Origin: Candidatus Omnitrophota bacterium
Lineage (GTDB): Bacteria > Omnitrophota > Gorgyraeia > JABMRG01
Direction: 5' to 3'
Assembly: GCA_013202935.1 (NCBI GenBank)
Contig: JABMRG010000051.1
Location: forward strand, 1 to 11,558
DNA: 11,558 nucleotides
The position numbers and the translations under genes are program-made. Positions 5,863 to 11,558 of the stretch are shown in pieces; positions within the stretch are counted from its first letter, which is position 1, and each line of letters starts with the position of its first letter. The notes under the pieces are model-generated. The model was not told the DNA's origin. It saw nothing but the letters and a program-made list of their open reading frames with translations, and made no database searches.

Positions 5863-7079
5863 AAATCATACGGCCTAACAGCAAAGAGCTAGCGCAATTA
5901 TGTGGACGCGGTTTTGAAGTTAAAAAGAGAAGCCGGGAAAGAGTAGCAAAAATAATCGAGGATGTGCGCTTTCGCGGTGATGATGCGCTTATAAGGTATA
6001 CACGGAAGTTTGATAAGGTCAAGATGAGGCCTCGCCAACTCAGGGTAGCAGCAGGTGAGATAAACGGTGCATATCAGGATATGGACCCGAGCCTTGTCAG
6101 CAGTTTTAAGGTTGCTATTGAGAATGTAAGCCAGTTTTATAAGAAACAGCTTAAGAAGTCCTGGAAGATAAAGGATAAGGAAGGTATTGTCCTTGGCGAA
6201 AAGATTACGCCTATTGAGACTGTGGGTATATATATTCCAGCAGGTACCGCACCATTGGCATCGACTGTTTATATGACAGTTCTTCCTGCAAAGATAGCTG
6301 GCGTAAAGAGGATTGTAATTATAACGCCACCTAATAAGTATGGAAGTGTACATCCGTATATACTCGTTATGGCAAACCTCCTTGGCATTAATGAGGTATA
6401 TAAGGCAGGTGGCGCACAGGCAATAGCTGCACTAGCTTTTGGCACAAAGACTGTACCCAAGGTTGATAAGATTGTAGGCCCCGGGAATCTCTATGTGACA
6501 GAGGCAAAACGTCAGGTCTACGGCTATGTAGATATTGATATGGTTGCAGGGCCAAGCGAAGTTGTTATAATCGCAGATGACAGTGCAAACCCTGATTATA
6601 TTGCAGCAGATATGGCTGCTCAGTCAGAGCACTTACTTGGGTTATCGATATTAATAACAAAATCCAAGCGCCTTGTTAAAGCCATGAAACAACAGCCTGG
6701 CAAAGGGTATGTTGTGCTGGTAAAGAACCTAAAAGAGGCAGCAGATATTGCAAATAGGATTGCGCCTGAGCACCTGCAGCTTATGGTGAAAGATCCCAAG
6801 AAACTATTTAATTCGATAACAAACGCAGGCGCAGTCTTCTTTGGTGATTATTCACCTACAGCTTTAGGAGACTATATTGCAGGCCCAAGCCACGTTCTTC
6901 CTACAGGTGGAAGCGCCAGGTTCTTCTCTGGGTTAAGCATCTGGGATTTTCTTAAGGGTATACACGTTATATCCTATTCAAAGAAGGCGCTTGAGCTTGT
7001 AAAGGATGATATAGAACGGATAGCGGCCTTAGAAGGCCTCAATAAGCACATAGAATCTGTAAAAAAGAGGTTTGAATAA
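5859..7079 (+). CDS. hisD: Histidinol dehydrogenase
   Basis: HisD carries out the last two NAD-dependent oxidations of histidine synthesis, from L-histidinol through histidinal to L-histidine. The 406 residues show GIYIPAG (123-129), KAGGAQAIAALAFGT (182-196), KIVGPGNLYVTEAKRQV (204-220) and DMVAGPSEV (227-235). By alignment with the E. coli enzyme from memory, the zinc ligands would be Q255, H258, D338 and H397, and the catalytic pair E304-H305 (in IAPEHLQL). All are present, so it should be active. Translation starts at GTG 5859, and the GTGA at 5859-5862 also holds the alaS stop, an arrangement typical of translational re-initiation. Length is slightly below the usual 420-440 residues, without loss of a motif. 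Confidence 0.97.
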   Translation: MKIIRPNSKELAQLCGRGFEVKKRSRERVAKIIEDVRFRGDDALIRYTRKFDKVKMRPRQLRVAAGEINGAYQDMDPSLVSSFKVAIENVSQFYKKQLKKSWKIKDKEGIVLGEKITPIETVGIYIPAGTAPLASTVYMTVLPAKIAGVKRIVIITPPNKYGSVHPYILVMANLLGINEVYKAGGAQAIAALAFGTKTVPKVDKIVGPGNLYVTEAKRQVYGYVDIDMVAGPSEVVIIADDSANPDYIAADMAAQSEHLLGLSILITKSKRLVKAMKQQPGKGYVVLVKNLKEAADIANRIAPEHLQLMVKDPKKLFNSITNAGAVFFGDYSPTALGDYIAGPSHVLPTGGSARFFSGLSIWDFLKGIHVISYSKKALELVKDDIERIAALEGLNKHIESVKKRFE

Positions 7080-7080
7080 T

Positions 7081-7680
7081 ATGAAGAGAACTGCTGAAAT
7101 TAAACGAAAGACCAAGGAAACCGATATTATTATGAAGCTTAATCTTGATGGTAAAGGAAAAGGAAAAGTAAAGACAGGCATAGGATTTTTAGATCATATG
7201 CTTGAGCTCTTTGCCTATCATGGGCTATTTGATCTTACTATCAAGGCAAAAGGTGACCTGGATGTTGATATTCATCACACAAATGAGGATATCGGCATAG
7301 CACTAGGCCAGGCCTTTAAAAAAGCGCTTAAAACAAAATCTGGTATCAGCAGGTTTGGGCAGTCGTTTGTTCCAATGGATGAAGCACTTGCCCGCGCAAG
7401 AGTAGTACTTGATATAAGCGGCAGGCTCTCGCTTTATTTTAAGTGCAAGGTTAAAAAACTTAAGCCTGCAAAAGGGTATGATACAAATGATTGTGAAGAA
7501 TTCTTAAAAGCGTTTGTTCTAAACAGTGGCATAAATATGCATGTGGATATTATTCGCGGAAAAGATACGCACCATGCCTTAGAGAGTGTATTCAAGGCAT
7601 TGGGCAGGGCTCTATCTGAGGCAATTAGCATTGAGCCAAGAAGGGGCAAGAAGGTCCCCTCAACAAAGGGAAGACTGTGA
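7081..7680 (+). CDS. hisB: Imidazoleglycerol-phosphate dehydratase
   Basis: This enzyme removes water from imidazole glycerol phosphate to give imidazole acetol phosphate, using two Mn ions. The 199-residue monofunctional protein has the metal-binding and active-site motifs in two pseudo-symmetric halves: GIGFLDHMLE, DIHHTNEDIGIALG, PMDEALA, then DTHHALESVFKALGRAL and the terminal PSTKGRL. There is no N-terminal phosphatase domain of the enterobacterial bifunctional HisB, so histidinol-phosphate phosphatase must be elsewhere. I chose ATG 7081, 1 nt after the hisD stop and 10 nt after AGAGG (7066-7070). The longer in-frame TTG at 7072 would sit 1 nt from that site. The end overlaps hisH by GTGA. 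Confidence 0.96.
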   Translation: MKRTAEIKRKTKETDIIMKLNLDGKGKGKVKTGIGFLDHMLELFAYHGLFDLTIKAKGDLDVDIHHTNEDIGIALGQAFKKALKTKSGISRFGQSFVPMDEALARARVVLDISGRLSLYFKCKVKKLKPAKGYDTNDCEEFLKAFVLNSGINMHVDIIRGKDTHHALESVFKALGRALSEAISIEPRRGKKVPSTKGRL

Positions 7681-8288
7681 TAACAATAGTAGACTATGGC
7701 ATGGGCAACCTTGCGTCTGTTGCAAACGCCATTAAAAAATATACAAAAGATGTACGTATCAGCTCTAAAGCAGTGGATGTAGGCAAAACTGATAAATTGG
7801 TACTGCCTGGTGTAGGGGCTTTCAAGGATGCCTACGATGAGATAGAAAAGCGTAATCTACGCAAGCCCGTACTCGATTTTATAGCATCAGGCAAGCCCTT
7901 TTTAGGTATTTGCCTGGGACTTCAACTTTTGTTTACAAAAAGCTATGAGGATGGTGAACACCCGGGCTTTGACATAATAAAGGGCGAAGTTGTTGCTTTT
8001 GATAAGGCAAAAGGCCTGAAAGTCCCTCATATGGGATGGAACAGAATAAGCCAAGATAAGAATAAAGATTGCCCGTTGCTTAAAGGAGTAGTAGGAGGAG
8101 CGTATATGTATTTTGTCCACTCCTACTACGTAGCACCTCAAGATAGCTCTGTGGTGCTTACTACTACAGATTACGGGTTGGATTTCTGTTCAATGGCCTG
8201 GAAGGATAATATATATGCTATGCAGTTTCACCCTGAAAAGAGCCAGGAAGAAGGCTTAAAGATAATAAAAAACTTCGTGGAGTTATAA
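7677..8288 (+). CDS. hisH: Imidazole glycerol phosphate synthase, glutaminase subunit HisH
   Basis: HisH hydrolyses glutamine and channels ammonia to HisF. It is a class I (triad) glutamine amidotransferase of 203 residues. It begins with IVDYGMGNLASV, carries LPGVGAF (43-49), the nucleophile elbow GICLGLQLLF with C79, PHMGWN (117-122), and the catalytic H185 and E187 in MQFHPEKSQ. All three triad residues are present. Translation starts at GTG 7677, overlapping the hisB TGA by four bases. hisA follows after one base. The partner HisF is encoded two genes downstream, so both subunits of the heterodimer come from the same transcript. Confidence 0.97.
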   Translation: MITIVDYGMGNLASVANAIKKYTKDVRISSKAVDVGKTDKLVLPGVGAFKDAYDEIEKRNLRKPVLDFIASGKPFLGICLGLQLLFTKSYEDGEHPGFDIIKGEVVAFDKAKGLKVPHMGWNRISQDKNKDCPLLKGVVGGAYMYFVHSYYVAPQDSSVVLTTTDYGLDFCSMAWKDNIYAMQFHPEKSQEEGLKIIKNFVEL

Positions 8289-8289
8289 T

Positions 8290-9015
8290 ATGTTAATAAT
8301 ACCGGCAATTGATTTAAGGTCACAAAGGGTTGTAAGATTAACACAGGGAGATTTTACAAGGGAGACTTTTTATTCAAGCGATCCTGTAGAGGTTGCAAAG
8401 AAATGGGAGTCCAAAGGTGCTAAGCTTTTGCATATGGTTGATCTGGATGGAGCCCTAGCAGGAGAGTCGAAGAACCTTGAAGTAATAGAAGCGGTTCATG
8501 AGTCTGTAAAAATTCCTATTCAGCTTGGCGGTGGCCTTAGGACAGATGAGGCTGTTGAAAGAGTTCTTTCAAAAGGTGTAGCAAATGCCATTATAGGAAC
8601 CAGGGCATATGCAGATGAGGATTTTGTTAAAAGGCTTGTTGATAGATACAGAGAAAGAATAATCGTCGGCATTGATGCAGCTGGTGAGACTGTTGTCTCT
8701 GAGGGTTGGACAGCAGCAACAGGCATTAAGGCTGTAGGGCTTGCAAAGAAGATGGAGTCTTTAGGCATCTCTACTATTGTATACACGAATGTGCTGAGAG
8801 ACGGCACTTTAGAAAGGCCGCAGTTTGATTTGGCTTCCGAGATGCTTGATGCTGTAAATATGAATGTTATTATATCAGGCGGCATATCATCGATAGAGGA
8901 TATCAAGGATCTGAAAGCACTTAATAAAAAGAATCTATACGGTATAATTACAGGAAAGGCCCTTTATGAGGGCAGGCTTGATTTAGAGGAAGCGATTAAG
9001 ATAGCTAAAGAATAA
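8290..9015 (+). CDS. hisA: ProFAR isomerase (phosphoribosylformimino-AICAR-P isomerase) HisA
   Basis: HisA isomerises ProFAR to PRFAR by an Amadori rearrangement on a (beta/alpha)8 barrel. The 241 residues include the catalytic aspartates D8 (IPAIDLR) and D129 (VGIDA), the half-barrel landmarks HMVDLDGA (48-55) and IQLGGGLR (77-84), RDGTL (170-174), and the second phosphate-binding motif IISGGI. The usual YTDI...RDGT reads YTNVLRDGT here, with Asn in place of the first Asp; I do not know whether this matters. GTGGAG at 8277-8282 is 7 nt before ATG 8290. It lies between hisH and hisF with gaps of 1 and 2 nt. Confidence 0.96.
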   Translation: MLIIPAIDLRSQRVVRLTQGDFTRETFYSSDPVEVAKKWESKGAKLLHMVDLDGALAGESKNLEVIEAVHESVKIPIQLGGGLRTDEAVERVLSKGVANAIIGTRAYADEDFVKRLVDRYRERIIVGIDAAGETVVSEGWTAATGIKAVGLAKKMESLGISTIVYTNVLRDGTLERPQFDLASEMLDAVNMNVIISGGISSIEDIKDLKALNKKNLYGIITGKALYEGRLDLEEAIKIAKE

Positions 9016-9017
9016 TT

Positions 9018-9773
9018 ATGCTTACAAAGAGAATCATACCATGTCTTGATGTAAAAGATGGGCGCGTGGTAAAAGGAATAAAATTTGTAAAACTGCGTGA
9101 CGCAGGAGATCCTGCTGAGGCAGCGGCAGCCTATGATAAAGAGGGTGCTGATGAGATAGTATTCCTTGATATAACCGCAAGCCATGAGGAAAGGCCCATA
9201 TTTATCGATGTTGTCAAACGGACAGCTGAGAATGTTTTTATGCCGCTTACCGTAGGCGGCGGGATAGCCAGTATAGACACTATCGAAGAGCTTCTTAAGG
9301 CAGGTGCTGATAAGGTCTCAATAAACACTATGGCGGTTCAAGAACCTGATTTCGTAAGAGAAGCTGCCAGGAGGTTTGGAACCCAATGCATAGTAGTTGC
9401 AATAGATGCAAAAAAAATAGGTAAAAAATGGGAAGTCTACACTCATGGTGGAAGAAAACCTACTGGCAAAGATGCTATAGAATGGGCAAAACAGATGTCT
9501 GATCTAGGGGCAGGTGAGATACTGCTTACAAGCATGGATTGTGACGGTACCAAAGACGGCTATGATATTGAGCTTACCCGTTCTGTGTCCGAGGCTGTTA
9601 CAATACCTGTTATAGCTTCAGGAGGGGCGGGAAATTTAGAACATCTTTATGAGGCCTTAGTTGATGGAAAAGCAGATGCTGCATTGGCAGCAAGTATATT
9701 CCACTTTAAAGAGTACACGATAAAAGAGTCAAAAGAGTTTTTAAAAGAAAAAGGGGTTGAGGTAAGACTATGA
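9018..9773 (+). CDS. hisF: Imidazole glycerol phosphate synthase, cyclase subunit HisF
   Basis: HisF uses ammonia from HisH to convert PRFAR to imidazole glycerol phosphate and AICAR. It is a (beta/alpha)8 barrel related to HisA. The 251 residues show IIPCLDVKDGRVVKG (6-20) with catalytic D11, VFLDITAS (48-55), LTVGGGI (77-83), SINTMAV (101-107), VVAIDAK with D130, the THGGRKPTG loop (about 142-150), LLTSMDCDGT, and IPVIASGGAGN. Both catalytic aspartates are at their canonical numbers and the length is typical. ATG 9018 follows the hisA stop by 2 nt with only a weak Shine-Dalgarno, consistent with coupling. Its TGA overlaps the hisI ATG. Confidence 0.97.
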   Translation: MLTKRIIPCLDVKDGRVVKGIKFVKLRDAGDPAEAAAAYDKEGADEIVFLDITASHEERPIFIDVVKRTAENVFMPLTVGGGIASIDTIEELLKAGADKVSINTMAVQEPDFVREAARRFGTQCIVVAIDAKKIGKKWEVYTHGGRKPTGKDAIEWAKQMSDLGAGEILLTSMDCDGTKDGYDIELTRSVSEAVTIPVIASGGAGNLEHLYEALVDGKADAALAASIFHFKEYTIKESKEFLKEKGVEVRL

Positions 9774-10141
9774 GCTGGATTAAAAAAATAAAATTTAAAA
9801 ATGGGCTTATACCTTGCATAACGCAGGATTATAAGACAAAAGAAGTGCTTATGGTAGCATATATGAATAAGGAAGCGGTTCAAAAGACCATAAGGACGAA
9901 GAAGTGCCACTACTATAGCCGCTCAAGGAAAAAGATGTGGCTTAAGGGTGAGTCTTCAGGCCATATTCAAAGAGTAAAAGCGATATTTGTTGATTGCGAT
10001 ATGGATTGTCTGCTTATAAAGATAGAGCAGAAGGGCGGTGCCTGCCACGCAGGCTATAAAAGCTGTTTTTACCGGGAGTTTAAGTCCGGCAGGTTTAAGC
10101 TAAAAGCCAAAAAGGTATTTGACCCTAAAAAGGTTTATTAG
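9770..10141 (+). CDS. hisI: Phosphoribosyl-AMP cyclohydrolase HisI (stand-alone)
   Basis: HisI opens the purine ring of phosphoribosyl-AMP to give ProFAR, the substrate of HisA. The 123-residue enzyme contains the MWLKGESSGHIQRV block (56-69) and DCDMDCLLIKIEQKGGACH..GYKSCFYR. Here D75, D77 and D79 should bind Mg, and C76, C92 and C99 should bind the inter-subunit Zn. The C-terminal KVFDPKKVY is typical of single-domain HisI. No HisE (phosphoribosyl-ATP pyrophosphatase) domain is fused and no hisE follows, so that step is encoded elsewhere. ATG 9770 overlaps the hisF stop in ATGA. It is the last his gene of the cluster. Confidence 0.96.
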   Translation: MSWIKKIKFKNGLIPCITQDYKTKEVLMVAYMNKEAVQKTIRTKKCHYYSRSRKKMWLKGESSGHIQRVKAIFVDCDMDCLLIKIEQKGGACHAGYKSCFYREFKSGRFKLKAKKVFDPKKVY

Positions 10142-10157
10142 AAAAGAGGAGGCAGAA

Positions 10158-11201
10158 ATGAAAAGATTACTTTTAGTAGTGTTGCTGATCAGTCTTTCTG
10201 CAGTAGCGTTTGCACAACAAACTGAAGATATAACCCTGACTACATACTACCCAGCACCTCATGGAGAGTATGCTACTTTGTCCAGTGACCTCTTAGTATC
10301 TCCAGGAGTTGCAACCGTCGCCGAGCCACCTGTCTCGTTGGCAGATGAAGGCAGGATATACTATAATTCTGATGACGATACTTTTATGATATCTGAGAAT
10401 GGCGGTGATTATCAGTCTATAGGTAGTATAGCAAGCGGGGCTAGTTCATGGTCTATGTCAGGTAGCACACTTCATTTACGAGACGAAGATACTAACTTGG
10501 GTCTAGGGACAGACAATGCAAATAATGCTATTCACGTAAAAGGCGCAGATGCTGATATAAGCCTAGAGATTGCCCCTGCTGGCTCTACTGAATCAGCAAA
10601 AGTAAGTTTTAGGCAAGAAGGAACAGCAGATTCAGATGGTGATGGTACCTTAGATAGTCTTCAGAATGGATATATTGGCTTTATGCCAAGTACTAATAGG
10701 ATGGTTATTGCTAATACCTCTGGTGGCACAACACAAAAGCTTATTCTTGAAGATGATGGTGCATTAAAGGTTGGCACAGAAAATTATGCTACAACCATTG
10801 TTAACAGTAATGGTTTTAAAACCTTTGTAATAAACCACCCTATTGATGAGTCTAGATACTTAGTCCATGCATCTATCGAAGGCCCTGAGGGCGCTGTATA
10901 TTATCGTGGAGAAGAAAGGCTTTCAGCTGGTGAGGCCTTGGTGACTTTGCCTGACTATTTTGAACCACTGACAAGAAAAGAAGGCCGCACAATACAGCTT
11001 ACTGCAAAGGGCCAAAAGCCATTTCTTTTAAGCTATACAGGTATAGAAGATGGTCAGTTCAAGGTTTATGGTACAGACCCTGATGGAGAGTTCTCCTGGG
11101 AAGTAAAGGCTGTACGCAACGATATTCCGGTTATTAATGTTGAACCCGATAAGAATGACGTAAAGGTGCGAGGTTTCGGCCCCTACACCTACATAGAATA
11201 G
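10158..11201 (+). CDS. Secreted protein with YYPAP motif and fibre-like C-terminal domain
   Basis: This exported protein of 347 residues has no enzymatic motif I recognise. Residues 1-19 are a classical signal peptide (MKR, a hydrophobic core, then AFA before Q20). The mature start carries EDITLTTYYPAPHGEYATL (24-41), which I recall from many Omnitrophota exported proteins. Residues 60-90 (ADEGRIYYNSDDDTF..SENGG) resemble modules of phage tail or fibre proteins. A DSDGDGTLD segment at 158-166 looks like a calcium-binding loop. The C-terminal 130 residues (KTFVINHP, EGPEGAVYYRG, LPDYFEPLTR, GRTIQLT, WEVKAVRND, GFGPYTY) form a conserved-looking domain I associate with fibre-like proteins. No cysteine is present. 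I chose ATG 10158: AGGAGG at 10147-10152 is 5 nt before it and the signal peptide begins there; the in-frame TTG at 10119 lies inside hisI. A surface or fibre role is inferred. Confidence 0.82.
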   Translation: MKRLLLVVLLISLSAVAFAQQTEDITLTTYYPAPHGEYATLSSDLLVSPGVATVAEPPVSLADEGRIYYNSDDDTFMISENGGDYQSIGSIASGASSWSMSGSTLHLRDEDTNLGLGTDNANNAIHVKGADADISLEIAPAGSTESAKVSFRQEGTADSDGDGTLDSLQNGYIGFMPSTNRMVIANTSGGTTQKLILEDDGALKVGTENYATTIVNSNGFKTFVINHPIDESRYLVHASIEGPEGAVYYRGEERLSAGEALVTLPDYFEPLTRKEGRTIQLTAKGQKPFLLSYTGIEDGQFKVYGTDPDGEFSWEVKAVRNDIPVINVEPDKNDVKVRGFGPYTYIE

Positions 11202-11234
11202 AGGGAACGTTTCCCTCGGCTTCGCCTCGGGGAA
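11201..11234 (+). promoter_or_regulatory. Overlapping alternative hairpins before trpE
   Basis: GAGGGAA (11201-11207) pairs perfectly with TTCCCTC (11211-11217) across a CGT loop. The same middle segment, TTCCCT, can instead pair with GGGGAA (11229-11234), enclosing a GGC-TTC-GCC mini-stem. The two structures exclude each other. There is no T-run after either, so this is not a standard intrinsic terminator. It may be a 3' stabilising hairpin of the upstream gene or part of a leader switch. The rest of 11235-11299 shows no tandem Trp codons and no T-box motif. Confidence 0.4.
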
Positions 11235-11299
11235 CCAGTCATAGAAGAAGTTCATTGAAGTGTTTGGTTGCACCCACACAGATGAGGACGAAAATAAGA

Positions 11300-11558
11300 A
11301 TGTATTATCCAGACAAGAAAAATTTTATAAAGTTAGCTAAGAGAGGGAACCTAATTCCTGTTTATAGAGAGATCTCTGCGGATTTTGAGACGCCGCTCTC
11401 TGCCTTTATCAAGATTGATGATAAGAAAAACTCATTTTTATTTGAGTCTGTTGAAGGCGAGGAGAAGATAGGCCGCTACTCATTTTTAGGCAGTTCTCCA
11501 TCTCTTATTATTGAAGCAAAAGGCAGAAGTATTAAGATTACAAAAAAGGGTAAAGCCC
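11300..11558 (+). CDS. trpE: Anthranilate synthase component I TrpE (5' part, cut by window end)
   Basis: TrpE converts chorismate and ammonia (from the TrpG glutaminase) to anthranilate, the committed step of tryptophan synthesis. The 86 complete codons seen read open to the window edge. They carry the N-terminal family features YYPDKKNFIKLAKRGNLIP, VYREISADFETPLSAFIKI, and SFLFESVEGEEKIGRYSFLG. The ESVEG element belongs to the tryptophan feedback-binding part of the N-terminal domain, so feedback inhibition is likely. The catalytic chorismate-binding domain lies beyond the window. ATG 11300 matches the usual family start, with GAGG at 11284-11287 at a longish 12-nt spacing. The in-frame ATG 11282 would add six residues and has no visible ribosome binding site. 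It starts about 100 nt after the secreted protein gene on the same strand. Confidence 0.9.
   Translation, partial: MYYPDKKNFIKLAKRGNLIPVYREISADFETPLSAFIKIDDKKNSFLFESVEGEEKIGRYSFLGSSPSLIIEAKGRSIKITKKGKA

Noticed and set aside
7072..7080. Upstream TTG as the hisB start
   Set aside because: It is only 1 nt from the AGAGG site, whereas ATG 7081 is well spaced and matches the usual family N-terminus.
10119..10157. Upstream TTG as the start of the secreted protein
   Set aside because: It would put a charged extension before the signal peptide and overlap hisI. ATG 10158 has AGGAGG 5 nt upstream and begins the signal peptide.

Overview
The window looks like chromosomal DNA from an uncultured bacterium of moderate GC content, most likely Candidatus Omnitrophota (formerly OP3). 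That placement is an inference. It rests mainly on the secreted protein at 10158-11201: just after its signal peptide it carries an 'ITLTTYYPAP.GEY' segment that I associate from memory with Omnitrophota exported proteins. The lone type IV pilin-like gene and the tightly packed + strand housekeeping genes fit this but do not prove it. All genes I can support are on the + strand.

Layout. (1) 1-796: a single prepilin-type gene with an AT-rich leader and a strong intrinsic terminator. (2) 862-1510: a compact mobile unit, consisting of a REP-associated tyrosine (Y1/HUH) transposase gene between two 46-nt imperfect palindromes in direct orientation; the transposase stop codon lies in the loop of the downstream palindrome. 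(3) 1523-3266: a clear sigma70-type promoter, recA, a short stretch that reads as a one-base-frameshifted small membrane protein, and recX. (4) 3241-10141: alaS followed by hisD, hisB, hisH, hisA, hisF and hisI, with junctions from a 26-nt overlap to a 2-nt gap. Three of the overlaps are four bases (GTGA or ATGA), so the block is almost certainly one translationally coupled operon. (5) 10158-11201: a secreted protein resembling phage-tail fibres, starting 16 nt after hisI behind a strong ribosome binding site. (6) 11201-11299: a short leader with two mutually exclusive hairpins, then trpE, which is cut by the window edge.

How the genes work together. RecA performs homologous recombination and RecX modulates it. 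AlaS charges tRNA-Ala. HisI, HisA, HisH/HisF, HisB and HisD cover phosphoribosyl-AMP hydrolysis, isomerisation, ring closure, dehydration and the final oxidation to histidine. HisG, HisE, HisC and histidinol-phosphate phosphatase are not in the window and must be encoded elsewhere. trpE opens tryptophan synthesis. The secreted protein lies between the two amino-acid pathways without an obvious metabolic link.

I see no wholly new multi-gene system. The points most worth a second look are the REP/transposase unit next to the recA promoter, the possible broken micro-protein between recA and recX, the secreted fibre-like protein in the his/trp block, and the switch-like hairpins before trpE.
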